This document shows, piece by piece, positions 35,589 through 46,300 of a stretch of 64,000 bases of DNA. Source of the DNA: GCA-002697625 sp002697625 (GTDB taxonomy: Bacteria; Bacteroidota; Bacteroidia; Flavobacteriales; BACL11); contig CAXFOB010000039.1 of the NCBI GenBank assembly GCA_964004625.1, forward strand, positions 166,127-230,126, read 5' to 3'. Within the stretch, counting starts at the first letter, position 1. Each line of letters begins with the position of its first letter. Position numbers and translations under genes: made by a program. The notes beneath the pieces are model-generated. The model did no database searches. It saw only the letters and a program-made list of their open reading frames with translations, and was not told the origin of the DNA.

Positions 35589-36193
35589 TGTTTGGTTTTC
35601 ATTTTCCTAATCCAAGAAAAATAACCGTAAATGGCAAGTATACTATACGTCAGGTATAACAAGATTAAAAAATATTCTTCAATAGCATTATAATTTTCAA
35701 TTTGGACATAACAAAGATACACTATAAGAATGTCTATTATAATCCAATATAACCAACTTTCAAGAACTTTCCTTGCTACCATATAACAAGCTAAAAGAGA
35801 AAAGACTGTTGTAAGAGAATCAAGTAGTGGATGAGAAGATTCAAAAAATTCTGTTAAGATAAATCCAATTACAAAAATCATAATTGATCCAATAAACATT
35901 AAATAAACGTGTGTTTTTGCAGACCATTCTTTAATTTCTTCTTGATCTTGTTTGTTCCACATAATATATCCATATATTGCCATAATTAAATAAAAAATTT
36001 GAAGTGCTGTTTGAGCAGGATAACCGTTTTTATAGAATATAAACATTTGGAGAGAAGTACTAATGGCGGCAAACAACCAGCACCATATATTTTCTTTTGT
36101 TGCTAATATGACATATAAAATCCCAAAAAAAGCAGCGGGAATTTCTATCCAATAAAAATTCGACTCACTAAATAATTGAATTATTTCTTCCAT
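35585..36193 (-). CDS. PnuC-family vitamin-precursor transporter (PnuC or PnuT)
   Basis: A 202-residue inner-membrane protein with about seven hydrophobic segments and the PnuC-type motifs ENIWCWLFAAISTSLQMFIF, QIFYLIMAIYGYIMW and ESWLYWIIIDILIVYLCYVQ. PnuC proteins take up nicotinamide riboside; PnuT relatives take up thiamin. It overlaps the downstream NadR-like kinase, which would trap the substrate after entry. The close thiamin receptor favours PnuT, the kinase family favours PnuC; sequence alone does not decide. Confidence 0.88.
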   Translation of the reverse strand: MEEIIQLFSESNFYWIEIPAAFFGILYVILATKENIWCWLFAAISTSLQMFIFYKNGYPAQTALQIFYLIMAIYGYIMWNKQDQEEIKEWSAKTHVYLMFIGSIMIFVIGFILTEFFESSHPLLDSLTTVFSLLACYMVARKVLESWLYWIIIDILIVYLCYVQIENYNAIEEYFLILLYLTYSILAIYGYFSWIRKMKTKQ

Positions 36194-36248
36194 TACTTTT
36201 AAGACATTTTTTTAATTTTTTAGATGAAAACATATATAATATCAATTG

Positions 36249-36986
36249 TCAAGAATGAACAATATTGGCAATTTCTGAAATTAGTTTTTTATCTTTTTCA
36301 ATCGCATTTCCTACTACAATAATATCTGCTCCTGCATTTAGTTTCTCTATAGCTTGGTAGGAAGAATTGATTCCTCCACCTATAATTAAAGGACAGTCTA
36401 TTTGTTCAGAGACCGACTTAATCATTTCATTAGAAATAGGGTTAATTGCTCCACTACCACCATCCATAAAAATAAGATTCATTCCTAACATTTCCCCCGC
36501 TATTGCAGTGCATACTGCTATCTCATTTTTATCGTGAGGGATAGGAGTTGTATTGCTTATATAAGATGCTGTTGTAGATTTTCCGCTGTCTATAAGCATA
36601 TATCCAGTTGATAAAACTTCTAAAGTTGATTTCTTTAAGATAGGAGCGGTAATTACTTGTTTCCCTATTAACATTTCAGGATTTCTTCCAGAAATTAAAG
36701 AAAGAAAAAGAATTCCGTCAGCTTTATTATTTAATTGCATCGCATTTCCAGGAAATAAAATAACAGGAATATCAGAGTTTTCTTTTATGGTTGAGATAGC
36801 AATATCTAAACTATCATTAGTAAGTAAGCTTCCTCCAACAAAAAAAAAGGTAACTTTATTTTTATTTGCTTCCTTAATTACAGAAGATAATTTTGTTTTA
36901 TCTTGTTTATCAGGGTCAATTAATATTGCAAAAAGTTTTTTCCCTTCTTTTTTAGATTGTAAAATATATGTGTAAATATCATTCAT
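36249..36986 (-). CDS. geranylgeranylglyceryl-phosphate synthase-like (PcrB/GGGPS family)
   Basis: A TIM-barrel prenyltransferase of about 245 residues. The motifs LFAILIDPDKQDK, FFFVGGSLLT, PVILFPGNA, IFMDGGSGA and LIIGGGINS are those of the GGGPS family that joins a prenyl chain to glycerol-1-phosphate. Some Bacteroidota GGGPS enzymes have been shown to act as true GGGP synthases. An upstream ATG at 37001 overlaps the previous gene by 14 nt; the ATG at 36986 lies 1 nt after its stop and is preferred. Product use in this cell is unknown. Confidence 0.9.
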   Translation of the reverse strand: MNDIYTYILQSKKEGKKLFAILIDPDKQDKTKLSSVIKEANKNKVTFFFVGGSLLTNDSLDIAISTIKENSDIPVILFPGNAMQLNNKADGILFLSLISGRNPEMLIGKQVITAPILKKSTLEVLSTGYMLIDSGKSTTASYISNTTPIPHDKNEIAVCTAIAGEMLGMNLIFMDGGSGAINPISNEMIKSVSEQIDCPLIIGGGINSSYQAIEKLNAGADIIVVGNAIEKDKKLISEIANIVHS

Positions 36987-36987
36987 C

Positions 36988-37566
36988 TTATTTGCAAACA
37001 TACACTAAATACTTATTTTCAATTTTAAAATAATGAGCTTTTAAATATTCTTCTCTAAACTGAACTTCTAATATTCCCCTATCCTTAACGATAAGGTCTT
37101 GTAATAAAACATCTCTCTTAAAATTTATCCCTCCTTTTTTGTGGTATTTAAAAACCGATTCTTTTATACTCCAAATTAAACTTGTTTTGTTCTTGTTTAA
37201 GTTTGTTTGATTGACGTTAACGAATTTTAAGTGGGATCTCAAAGATTTCTCAGAAATCTCTTCAATATCTACTCCTATAGAATTGTTGCTTACTGCAATG
37301 CAAACTAAATTTCCACAATGAGAAATAGAAATATATTGATGATTGTTTAACGAAGGAGATCCGCTTTCAGAATAGGATATTTTCAGATTTGTACAATGAT
37401 GATATAACAAAATTCTACTGCATAAAGATTCAAGATTTCTTTTTTCGGATTTAAACTTAGGAAATTCTATATTTGGATATAATTGGACTAATTCTTCTAA
37501 AGATTCTTGTATCTTCCAGATATAGATTGAAATATTATTTTCATCCTTCTTAAGGAGTAATGGCAT
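36988..37566 (-). CDS. 4'-phosphopantetheinyl transferase family protein
   Basis: A 192-residue Sfp-like enzyme that would load carrier proteins with phosphopantetheine from CoA. It shows ISISHCGNLVCIAVS, the magnesium motif GVDIEEIS, and the catalytic helix WSIKESVFKYHKKGGINF. It is likely the carrier-protein synthase for fatty-acid synthesis or a secondary carrier. It is coupled to the GGGP synthase gene. Confidence 0.9.
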   Translation of the reverse strand: MPLLLKKDENNISIYIWKIQESLEELVQLYPNIEFPKFKSEKRNLESLCSRILLYHHCTNLKISYSESGSPSLNNHQYISISHCGNLVCIAVSNNSIGVDIEEISEKSLRSHLKFVNVNQTNLNKNKTSLIWSIKESVFKYHKKGGINFKRDVLLQDLIVKDRGILEVQFREEYLKAHYFKIENKYLVYVCK

Positions 37567-37601
37567 GTCGTAATTTATTATGCTAAAGTAATAATTATGC
37601 T

Positions 37602-37609
37602 TATATTTG
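37602..37609 (+). promoter_or_regulatory. ahcY promoter, -7 box
   Basis: TATATTTG followed by CGG matches TAnnTTTGC, 22 nt before the ahcY ATG. Confidence 0.55.
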
Positions 37610-37631
37610 CGGTCCTTAAAAAAAACAAAAT

Positions 37632-38939
37632 ATGGAAACAGAAACTATGAATTATAAAGTAAAAGACATCTCCTTAGCGGCGTGGGGAAGAAAAGAAATG
37701 ACATTAGCTGAGGCGGAAATGCCGGGATTAATGTCTATCAGAGAAGAATATGGAGATAGCAAACCACTTGCAGGAGCAAGGATTGCTGGTTGTTTACATA
37801 TGACAATTCAAACAGCAGTGCTTATTGAAACATTGGTTCATTTAGGAGCTGAGGTTACTTGGTCTTCTTGCAATATATTTTCTACTCAAGATCAGGCAGC
37901 AGCTGCTATTGCAGCAACAGGAGTGCCTGTTTTCGCTTGGAAAGGAATGAATGAAGAAGAATTTGATTGGTGTATTTTACAAACACTTACTGCTTTTGAA
38001 GGAGGAAAGTCACTAAATATGATATTAGATGATGGTGGAGATTTAACAAATATGGTATTAGATAGATTTCCAGAAATGATAGAAGACATTAAAGGTCTTT
38101 CTGAAGAAACTACTACCGGAGTTCATAGGTTATATGAAAGAATGGAGAAGGGAACTCTTACTATGCCAGCAATCAACATTAATGATTCAGTTACAAAATC
38201 AAAGTTTGATAACAAGTACGGTTGTAAAGAGTCTTTAGTAGACGCTATTAGAAGATCTACTGATGTGATGATGGCAGGAAAAGTTGCTGTTGTTGCTGGT
38301 TATGGAGATGTAGGGAAAGGGTCTGCGGCTTCCTTAAGAGGAGCGGGTGCTAGAGTTATTGTTACTGAAATTGATCCTATTTGTGCTTTACAAGCTGCAA
38401 TGGACGGATTTGCTGTGAAGAGAATGGATGATGTAGTAAAAGAAGCGGATATTGTGGTAACTACTACAGGAAATAAAGATATTATTCAATCTCGTCATTT
38501 TGAGAGTATGAAGGACAAAACAATCGTATGTAATATTGGTCATTTTGATAATGAAATTGATGTATCTTGGTTGAATGAAAATTGGGGGCATACTAAGAAT
38601 GAAATTAAACCTCAAGTGGACATGTATACAATAAATGGAAACGATATTATTTTACTAGCGGAAGGCAGATTGGTGAATTTAGGTTGTGCTACAGGACATC
38701 CTTCATTTGTTATGTCTAATTCATTTACAAATCAAGTATTAGCTCAATTAGAACTTTGGAATCATTCTGATAAATACGAAAATAAAGTATATATGCTTCC
38801 TAAACATTTAGATGAAAAAGTTGCGAGACTACATCTTGAAAAAATTGGGGTAGAGTTAGAAACTTTACGTCCAGACCAAGCGGAATATATTGGTGTAAAA
38901 GTGGCGGGTCCTTATAAACCGGAATATTATAGATATTAA
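37632..38939 (+). CDS. ahcY: adenosylhomocysteinase
   Basis: Cleaves S-adenosylhomocysteine to adenosine and homocysteine, recycling the product of methyltransferases. The NAD site is VAGYGDVGKGSAASLRGAGA, with substrate motifs SCNIFSTQDQAAAAIA, DDGGDLTNMVL and the C-terminal LDEKVARLHLEKIGV and GPYKPEYYRY. Its 435 residues lack the long insertion of some bacterial forms. Single gene with its own promoter and a downstream hairpin. Confidence 0.98.
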   Translation: METETMNYKVKDISLAAWGRKEMTLAEAEMPGLMSIREEYGDSKPLAGARIAGCLHMTIQTAVLIETLVHLGAEVTWSSCNIFSTQDQAAAAIAATGVPVFAWKGMNEEEFDWCILQTLTAFEGGKSLNMILDDGGDLTNMVLDRFPEMIEDIKGLSEETTTGVHRLYERMEKGTLTMPAININDSVTKSKFDNKYGCKESLVDAIRRSTDVMMAGKVAVVAGYGDVGKGSAASLRGAGARVIVTEIDPICALQAAMDGFAVKRMDDVVKEADIVVTTTGNKDIIQSRHFESMKDKTIVCNIGHFDNEIDVSWLNENWGHTKNEIKPQVDMYTINGNDIILLAEGRLVNLGCATGHPSFVMSNSFTNQVLAQLELWNHSDKYENKVYMLPKHLDEKVARLHLEKIGVELETLRPDQAEYIGVKVAGPYKPEYYRY

Positions 38940-38962
38940 TATATTTTCTTAGATATCTTGAT

Positions 38963-38988
38963 AAAAAGCTTGAGAAATTGAGCTTTTT
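38963..38988 (+). terminator. probable ahcY terminator
   Basis: AAAAAGCT (38963-38970) pairs with AGCTTTTT (38981-38988) over a 10-nt loop, followed by further T. The stem is AT-rich and overlaps the stop of the converging lipoprotein gene, so it may work in both directions. Confidence 0.55.
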
Positions 38989-39402
38989 TTAGTTTTTAAT
39001 TTTAAGTATTCCTCCGGAGAGGGTAGTACGGTATTCTTTTAATGGAAGTAGAGCGGGGCCATTTGCAGGAATTCCATCTTGGTCTATTAAAAACATAGAT
39101 GTACAGCACGAACAAGAGGCAATTGTAGAGTTGACAGAGTCAATAAACGCGCAATCTGATGAAGGTTCGTAACTGCAATTTCGATCGAACGCCCTATAAT
39201 CATTTACATTAGAGTGGTAAATAAGTATACCTTTAACTCCTCCTGTTATAAAAATTGTATTTCCTATAGCGTCTAAATCCGAATATTCAGGTTGATTAAT
39301 AGGAATTTCAATATTTACATAAACATCTCTTATGTAGTTATTTTTATCTACACAAGATATAAAAAACACAATCAAGTAAATACTTAAAATTACTTTATTC
39401 AT
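38989..39402 (-). CDS. small lipoprotein with Rieske-like pattern but all-Cys ligand positions
   Basis: A 137-residue protein with lipoprotein signal MNKVILSIYLIVFFISC (lipid Cys17). The mature part follows the Rieske order: YRAFDRNCSYEPSSDC (Cys76, Cys84), SCSCCTSMF (Cys97, Cys99, Cys100), then GIPANGPALLPLKEYRT. In true Rieske proteins the motifs are CxH and CxxH; here both His are missing. It may bind a metal or cluster through cysteines, or only keep the fold. No function is assigned. Confidence 0.7.
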   Translation of the reverse strand: MNKVILSIYLIVFFISCVDKNNYIRDVYVNIEIPINQPEYSDLDAIGNTIFITGGVKGILIYHSNVNDYRAFDRNCSYEPSSDCAFIDSVNSTIASCSCCTSMFLIDQDGIPANGPALLPLKEYRTTLSGGILKIKN

Positions 39403-39523
39403 AAAGCAATTTTACAAAAAATATAGTTAAAATAATAGTGGATTGATTTTTTGTGAGGAATATAAAAGTTGTTATCTTTACCCCCTTGAAAAAATAAATT
39501 GATAATAAAACATTTATATACCC

Positions 39524-42500
39524 ATGTTTAGAAAAATATATTTAACAGCACTTTTAGGATTATTTACTACACTTGCTTTTGCACAAACAGGAACCCTTAA
39601 GGGTGTTATTACAAATAGAGTTACTGGTGCTCCAGTGGATTTTGCTAATGTAGTAATTATGAAAAATGGTGTTCAGAAGGGAGGTACATCTACAGGATTA
39701 GATGGTAGTTTTACAATCAAGCCGATTGACCCTGGTACTTATACTGTAAAAGCTTCTTTTGCAGGATATACTACTTTCTCATTGGAAGGTGTAATTGTTT
39801 CCGCAAATAAGATTACTTATCTTACTGGAGATAACGCCATAAAAATGACAGAAGGGGTGTTGGTAGATGAGATTGAAGTAAAAGGATTTACAAAGCCTCT
39901 TATTGACCAGGGTAATCTTTCAGGAGAAACAAAAACTGCGAAAGAAATTGTCGCGTTACCTACTAAAAGTATTAACTCTATCGCCTCTACAACTGCAGGT
40001 ATTTATCAGAAAGATGAGGGTGACGCGATAAATGTAAGGGGTTCTCGTTCGGATGCAACTTCTTATATTGTAGATGGAATAAAAGTAAGAGGAACAATGG
40101 GAGTTCCTACTTCAGCAATTGAACAAATTACAGTTGTTACAGGAGGATTACCTGCTAAATATGGTGATGCTACAGGAGGGGTTATTGAGGTTACAACTAA
40201 AGGACCTTCAAACAAACTTTTTGGATCTTTCGAGTACGAGTCTTCAAGATTGTTTGACGATTATAATTACGATATATTAGGTTTTGCTGTTTCTGGACCT
40301 GTCTTAAGAAAAACTAAATCAGATGGTACAAAAGGGAATTCAGTTATTGGATTCTTCCTTTCTGGTGAATTCAGAACGGTTGATGATGCTGATCCATCAG
40401 CTATTGGTATCTATAAAGTCAAAGATTATGTTCTTGACTCATTAAAGTCCACTCCATTTAGGATTGCTCCTAATGCTGCGGCTGGTTTCTTGAGTAATTC
40501 AGATTTTCTTACTGATACCTGTTTCGAAAATGTTCAGGCAAAACTAAACTCAGGATCAAAGAGATTTAATTTTGCTGGTAAATTAGATTTTCAGCCGGCT
40601 AAAAACACATTCCTATCTATTGGTGGTACGTATTACAATAATGAAGGAAGAAACTACAGCTACTGGAGATCTATGTTTAGTTCAGATAACAATAGTACTT
40701 CTACACAAGAAACCTGGAGAGTATTTAGTAGGCTTACTCAGAAGTTTGGAACTGAAGAATCTAACAGTGAGAAGAGTGTAAATTTGATAAAGAACGCATA
40801 TATAACTATCCAAGCAGATTACACATCAAATTATTATCAGACATATGATGAACGGCATAAGTACAATTTGTTTGATTATGGGCATGTGGGGAATTTTGTT
40901 ACTCATAAAGCTCCCGTATATGGAAATGGTACAGCTATAGATTCTATTACAGGTATTCCTTATTCGGGACAAATTTTATTGGGATGGAGAGATACATTAT
41001 ATGAATTTTTTGATTCTACCACTCACAATCCAGATGCAGCAAATTATACTAATGCTTACTTCGACATGTTTGAGCAATATGGCATGGCTTCACAATATAT
41101 TTCAGGATATGGAGCTGATGGAGTTATCAGGACTCAGTTCGACTTACAGGGACAAGGACTTAGAAACGGAGAAGGGCCTGCTTCTGTATACTCATTATTT
41201 GGAAATTGGGGGACACAATATACTGGATCTAATAAACAAAAGAATACTCAAAGTACTTATAAGTTTGCAGCATCTGCTGATGTAGGAGATCATGAGATTT
41301 CTTTTGGTTTTGAAAGAGAAGAAAGAAGAGATATGTATTGGGGGGTAGGAGCGAGTGGTTTGTGGACTCTTGCAAGACAACTTACCAATAAACACATAAT
41401 GCAAAGAGACATCTCTAATCCTTTACCATTTTATGATGCGAATGGTATTTACCAAGATACGGTAGATTTTGACAGATTGAACGAGCAGTCTTATGATTTA
41501 CAGGGAAATCCAATAACTTATGATTCTGATGGTTTTCCAATCATAGGATTGAGCCAACAATCAACATTTGATTTTAATCTAAGAGAATCACTTAATTATG
41601 ATGTTGCTGGTGTAGAATGGATAGATTTAGATAACTTAAATCCTGATGATTTAAGTTTAAATTATTTTAGTGCAAACGAATTACTAAATGGAGGGTCTAA
41701 TTATGTGTATTATTTTGGTTTTGATGCCTATGGTAATCCAATTAGTGGAAACCCAACTTTAACAGATTATTTCGGGCGTAGAGATGTAAACGGAAAATTA
41801 GTAGACAAAGAAGATAATCCAATTACAGAGAATGAGTTAAGCAGAGAGGTTGCAGCATTTAACCCTATATATACAGCGGGGTACATACAAGATAAATTTG
41901 CTATAAACGATTTATTATTTAATATTGGTTTACGTATAGATAACTATGATGCAAATCAACCAGTATTATCGGATAAGTATTTATTGTACAACCCATCTTT
42001 AGCAAACACTAAAGATGCAAAACAATTATTACCTAATCCTGAAGGTTTACCTTGGAATGATTTAAATCATCCTTCATCCATTGAAGATGATTTTGTGGTA
42101 TATGTTGATAATGTAGAAGAAGCAGGAACAATTGTTGGGTATAGAGATGGGGATGATTGGTATAATGCAGAAGGTGTACAGATTTCTGACCCTACTTTAT
42201 TAGCGGAAGCAGCAGAAGGGAAAATTGCTCCATTATTAGATGCAGCTGGAATAAATGCAGTTCAAGGTGGTTATAAAACTGATGATGCATTTTCTGATTA
42301 CAAAGCAGAAACGGTATTTATGCCACGTATAGCATTCTCTTTCCCAATTTCCGATGAGGCTCAGTTCTTTGCTCACTATGATGTTTTAACTCAAAGACCT
42401 CCACAATCTAACAGAATAGAGCCATTAGATTATTTATATATGGAGGATAATGTTGGTGCGTTATTAAATAACCCTGACTTAAAACCAGAAAAAACTATTG

Positions 42501-43366
42501 ACTACGAATTAGGTTTTGCTAAGAAATTAACGCTTTCGTCAGCTCTTAAAATGTCCTTATTCTATAAAGAATTAAGGGATATGATTCAGGTTACAAATGT
42601 GTTAGGAGCTTACCCTGCAACCTATATGATGTATCAAAATATTGATTTCGGTACTGTGAAAGGATTCTCGGCAAGTTATGACTTAAGAAGAACAGGTAGA
42701 GTACAAATGACAACTAATTATACTTTACAGTTTGCTGATGGTACAGGTTCTTCAGCATCCTCTGGATATAGTTTAGTGAATACAGGGCAACCAAACTTAA
42801 GAACAACTATTCCTTTATCATACGATCAAAGACATGCAATTTCTGCTTCAGTAGATTACAGGTATAAAACCGGTGATAAATATACAGGACCTGTATTAGG
42901 AAAATGGAAAGTGTTTGAAGATGCAGGTGCAAATATTATGATGTCTGCCGGGTCAGGTACTCCTTACTCTAAACAATCTAATATCACACAAGAAGCTGCT
43001 GATGGTATTAATGACAGATCTACTTTATCAGGGAGTATTAATGGGTCTAGGTTACCTTGGCAGTTTAGATTAAACGCAAAGTTTAATAAGAATTTTGAAA
43101 TTAAATGGAGTAAAAAGAAATCTTCATTCTTGAATGCTTATTTACAAATTCAGAATTTATTAGATGCGAAAAATATTATTAGTGTATATAGAGCAACAGG
43201 TAATCCAGAAGATGATGGTTATTTAACAGCTGCAGAATCTCAGAATGATATTCTGAGTAGAAATAGCCCTACTTCATTCATGTACTTATATTCATTAGCA
43301 GTTAATAATCCTTCTCATTATAGTTTACCTAGAACATTTAGAGTTGGTTTATCCCTAACTTTTTAA
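39524..43366 (+). CDS. TonB-dependent receptor with carboxypeptidase-like N-domain
   Basis: A 1280-residue outer-membrane protein. A signal peptide (MFRKIYLTALLGLFTTLAFA) precedes a CarboxypepD_reg/CNA-B-like domain (about 22-110: GTLKGVITNRVTGAPVDFAN). The plug domain (about 135-235) contains INVRGSRSDATSYIVDGIKV and GGLPAKYGDATGGVIEVTT. A very large barrel ends in PRTFRVGLSLTF. Long acidic loops (about residues 840-920) suggest big extracellular surfaces. It is first of a three-gene plus-strand set with the 1406-residue protein (12 nt downstream) and a PorV/PorQ-family protein. Ligand unknown. Confidence 0.92.
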   Translation: MFRKIYLTALLGLFTTLAFAQTGTLKGVITNRVTGAPVDFANVVIMKNGVQKGGTSTGLDGSFTIKPIDPGTYTVKASFAGYTTFSLEGVIVSANKITYLTGDNAIKMTEGVLVDEIEVKGFTKPLIDQGNLSGETKTAKEIVALPTKSINSIASTTAGIYQKDEGDAINVRGSRSDATSYIVDGIKVRGTMGVPTSAIEQITVVTGGLPAKYGDATGGVIEVTTKGPSNKLFGSFEYESSRLFDDYNYDILGFAVSGPVLRKTKSDGTKGNSVIGFFLSGEFRTVDDADPSAIGIYKVKDYVLDSLKSTPFRIAPNAAAGFLSNSDFLTDTCFENVQAKLNSGSKRFNFAGKLDFQPAKNTFLSIGGTYYNNEGRNYSYWRSMFSSDNNSTSTQETWRVFSRLTQKFGTEESNSEKSVNLIKNAYITIQADYTSNYYQTYDERHKYNLFDYGHVGNFVTHKAPVYGNGTAIDSITGIPYSGQILLGWRDTLYEFFDSTTHNPDAANYTNAYFDMFEQYGMASQYISGYGADGVIRTQFDLQGQGLRNGEGPASVYSLFGNWGTQYTGSNKQKNTQSTYKFAASADVGDHEISFGFEREERRDMYWGVGASGLWTLARQLTNKHIMQRDISNPLPFYDANGIYQDTVDFDRLNEQSYDLQGNPITYDSDGFPIIGLSQQSTFDFNLRESLNYDVAGVEWIDLDNLNPDDLSLNYFSANELLNGGSNYVYYFGFDAYGNPISGNPTLTDYFGRRDVNGKLVDKEDNPITENELSREVAAFNPIYTAGYIQDKFAINDLLFNIGLRIDNYDANQPVLSDKYLLYNPSLANTKDAKQLLPNPEGLPWNDLNHPSSIEDDFVVYVDNVEEAGTIVGYRDGDDWYNAEGVQISDPTLLAEAAEGKIAPLLDAAGINAVQGGYKTDDAFSDYKAETVFMPRIAFSFPISDEAQFFAHYDVLTQRPPQSNRIEPLDYLYMEDNVGALLNNPDLKPEKTIDYELGFAKKLTLSSALKMSLFYKELRDMIQVTNVLGAYPATYMMYQNIDFGTVKGFSASYDLRRTGRVQMTTNYTLQFADGTGSSASSGYSLVNTGQPNLRTTIPLSYDQRHAISASVDYRYKTGDKYTGPVLGKWKVFEDAGANIMMSAGSGTPYSKQSNITQEAADGINDRSTLSGSINGSRLPWQFRLNAKFNKNFEIKWSKKKSSFLNAYLQIQNLLDAKNIISVYRATGNPEDDGYLTAAESQNDILSRNSPTSFMYLYSLAVNNPSHYSLPRTFRVGLSLTF

Positions 43367-43378
43367 GAGAAATTAATT

Positions 43379-46300
43379 ATGATATCTAAAAATAAATCAT
43401 TTATAAATATGAAATTTAAACAAATATTAACCTTATCACTTACGTTGTTTAGTGTAGGATCTTTAGCAAAGGAAAATGTTCCTAATCCGAACAGTCAAAA
43501 AGTTAATTATTCCAAAGTAGCTTCAGGCTGTTCGCCAGCAACTTCTCAAACAGACTTGGATGTAAATAACGTTAGAGCTACTATTTTGGGTGGTGGAGAC
43601 ATGTGGTGGAATTTATCAGATGCACAGTACGAAATTCCTAAGGGTGGAGGACTCAACTCATTATTTGCAGGATCTTTATGGATTGGTGGTGTGGATGCCG
43701 GTGGACAATTAAAAGTTGCAGCTATGACTTACAGACAGGGAGGGAATGATTTTTGGCCTGGCCCTTTAGATATTGCAACTGGTTCTATTACTGAAAGTGA
43801 ATGTAACAAGTGGGATAAGCATTTTAAAATCGTAAGATCGGATGTAGAGGAATTTGTTGCTAGATATATTCCTGCGGGAGGTTCGGATCCTACATACGAT
43901 ATAACTATGATACCTGAATCAATCATGGAATGGCCAGCAAATGGTAATGGTGCTCAGGATCAGTTTTTAGCTCCTTTCTTTGACCAGAATGGAAATGGAT
44001 TTTATGAGCCAACAGCAGGAGACTATCCTGATTATAATGTTACAGGTGATAATGATGAAGCAGCGTTGTTTGGGGACCAAACTTTATGGTGGGTTTTTAA
44101 TGATAAAGGAAATATACATACAGAAACAGAAGCAGATCCAATTGGTCTAGAAATCCATGCTCAAGCTTTTGGGTTTACAGCTGATAACGAAATAAATGAT
44201 ATGACATTTTATAATTATAAAATTATAAATAGATCTACATTACCTTTATCAGATGTATACTTTGGTCAGTGGGTAGATCCAGATTTGGGATATTATCTAG
44301 ATGACTATGTTGGTTGTGATGTAAGTTTAGGTTTAGGTATTTGCTATAATGGAGACGCAGAAGATGAAGGAGCTCAAGGGTACGGATTTAATCCTCCAGC
44401 TATTGGAGTGGATTTCTTTCAGGGACCACTTGCAGATCCTAATGACGGAATAGATAACGATAGAGATGGTATCACGGATGAGGTTGGAGAACAAATTATT
44501 ATGTCAAAATTTGTATATTATAATAATGATTTTACGGTAAGAGGAAATCCCGAAAATGGAACTCATATTTATAATTACTTAAGAGGGATTTGGAAAGATA
44601 ATGTACCAATGACATATGGTGGTGATGGAAAAGGTTCTGGTCCTGGTGCAACAACTGACTTATGTAATTTTATGTTTCCTGGTGTTTCAGACCCTGATTT
44701 CCCAGGACAGGAATGGTCAGAAGTGACTGCGGGTAACTTACCTGCTGATAGAAGATTTATTCAGTCTGCTGGTCCTTTTACATTAGAGCCAGGTGCTGTA
44801 AATACTATTACAACTGGTGTTGTTTGGGCAAGAGCAAATGCGGGTGGTAATGAAGCTTCTATTCAGTTAGTTAAAATTTACGATAGAGAAGCACAAGCTC
44901 TTTTTGATAACAACTTTAATATGATGAATGGACCTGATGCTCCAGATTTAACGATTAGAGAATTAGATAAAGAGTTAATTATATCTTTAACAAATGCAGA
45001 ATCCTCTAATAATTATCAAGAAGGATATGAAGAGAAGGATCCATATATTACACTGGCTTCCAATGTTGATTATCAGAACTATAAGTTCCAAGGATATTTA
45101 GTATACCAATTAAAAGACGCCACTGTGTCCGTTACGGATTTAGATAATCCTGACAAAGCTAGGTTGGTTTTCCGTTCGGATATTAAGGATGATGTAACAG
45201 GTATTATTAATCAATATTTAGATCCTATTTTAAATGTTTATGTGCCTGTTGAAGAGGTTTCTTCAGTAATGGAATCAGGTGTTGCAGGCGCTATAGATGA
45301 AGGAGTAGAATATTCATTTAAAGTAACTGATGATAAATTTGCATTAGGTAATCCTACGCTAGTAAATCATAAAACATATTATTATATGTCTATAGCTTAT
45401 GGTTATAATCCTGCAGAAATAAATTCAAATCCTTATGATGTTAATAACCCTTTATATGATGGTAGAAATCAACCTCATATTTCTGGTAGAAGAAACATAA
45501 AAGTAGTGTCAGCAATTCCACATCAGATAGACCCTGAGAATGGAGGTACAGTTTTAGGGGCTCAATATGGAGATGGTGTAAAAATTACAAGAGTAGAAGG
45601 TAGCGGAAACGGTAGTAATACTTTAGAAATGGATGATAGTACCAGAATAGAGATTTTATCTAATGGTAAATCATTATTTCCTGTATATAAACAAGGGAAA
45701 GGTCCTATTAAAATTTCTGTTGTAGATCCTATGAAAATAAAAGGAGAAGATTATACTGTTATTTTAGAAAATCCGGTTAAAACTCCACAAGGAATGGTTA
45801 CTTCTTATGAAAACTGGACTGTAATAAATGGTCAGGATACATTAATCACAAGTTCAAAATCTATTGATGTTGGAGTAGAACAATTATTCCCAGATCATGG
45901 ATTCTCATTAAAGTTGAACCAGGTCGATATCCCAACTAACGACCCTATAACTAACCCTACAAATGGATTTATTTCTGGAGAGATTGTGTTTGAGGATGCC
46001 TATGATAAATGGTTAACAGGTGTGCCGGATTATGATGAGCCATTTCTATATGGTTTAAATTGGATTCGTTCGGGATCGTTTGAAGATGAAGATGATGATA
46101 ATTTAAGTGATTATTGGGTTACTGAGGGGGAAGATCCTCTCGGAATTTATGAGTCTGTGGTACCTCAAACGGCTACTGTTTTTGGAGGTCTAGAAATTTC
46201 TGGAGGTACATGGGCTCCATACAGATTTGCATCTCATTTTAATAGTGGCCCTGCTCAGTCGTATTATTCTTCATTTCCTTATTCATCAGCAAAAACTTTA

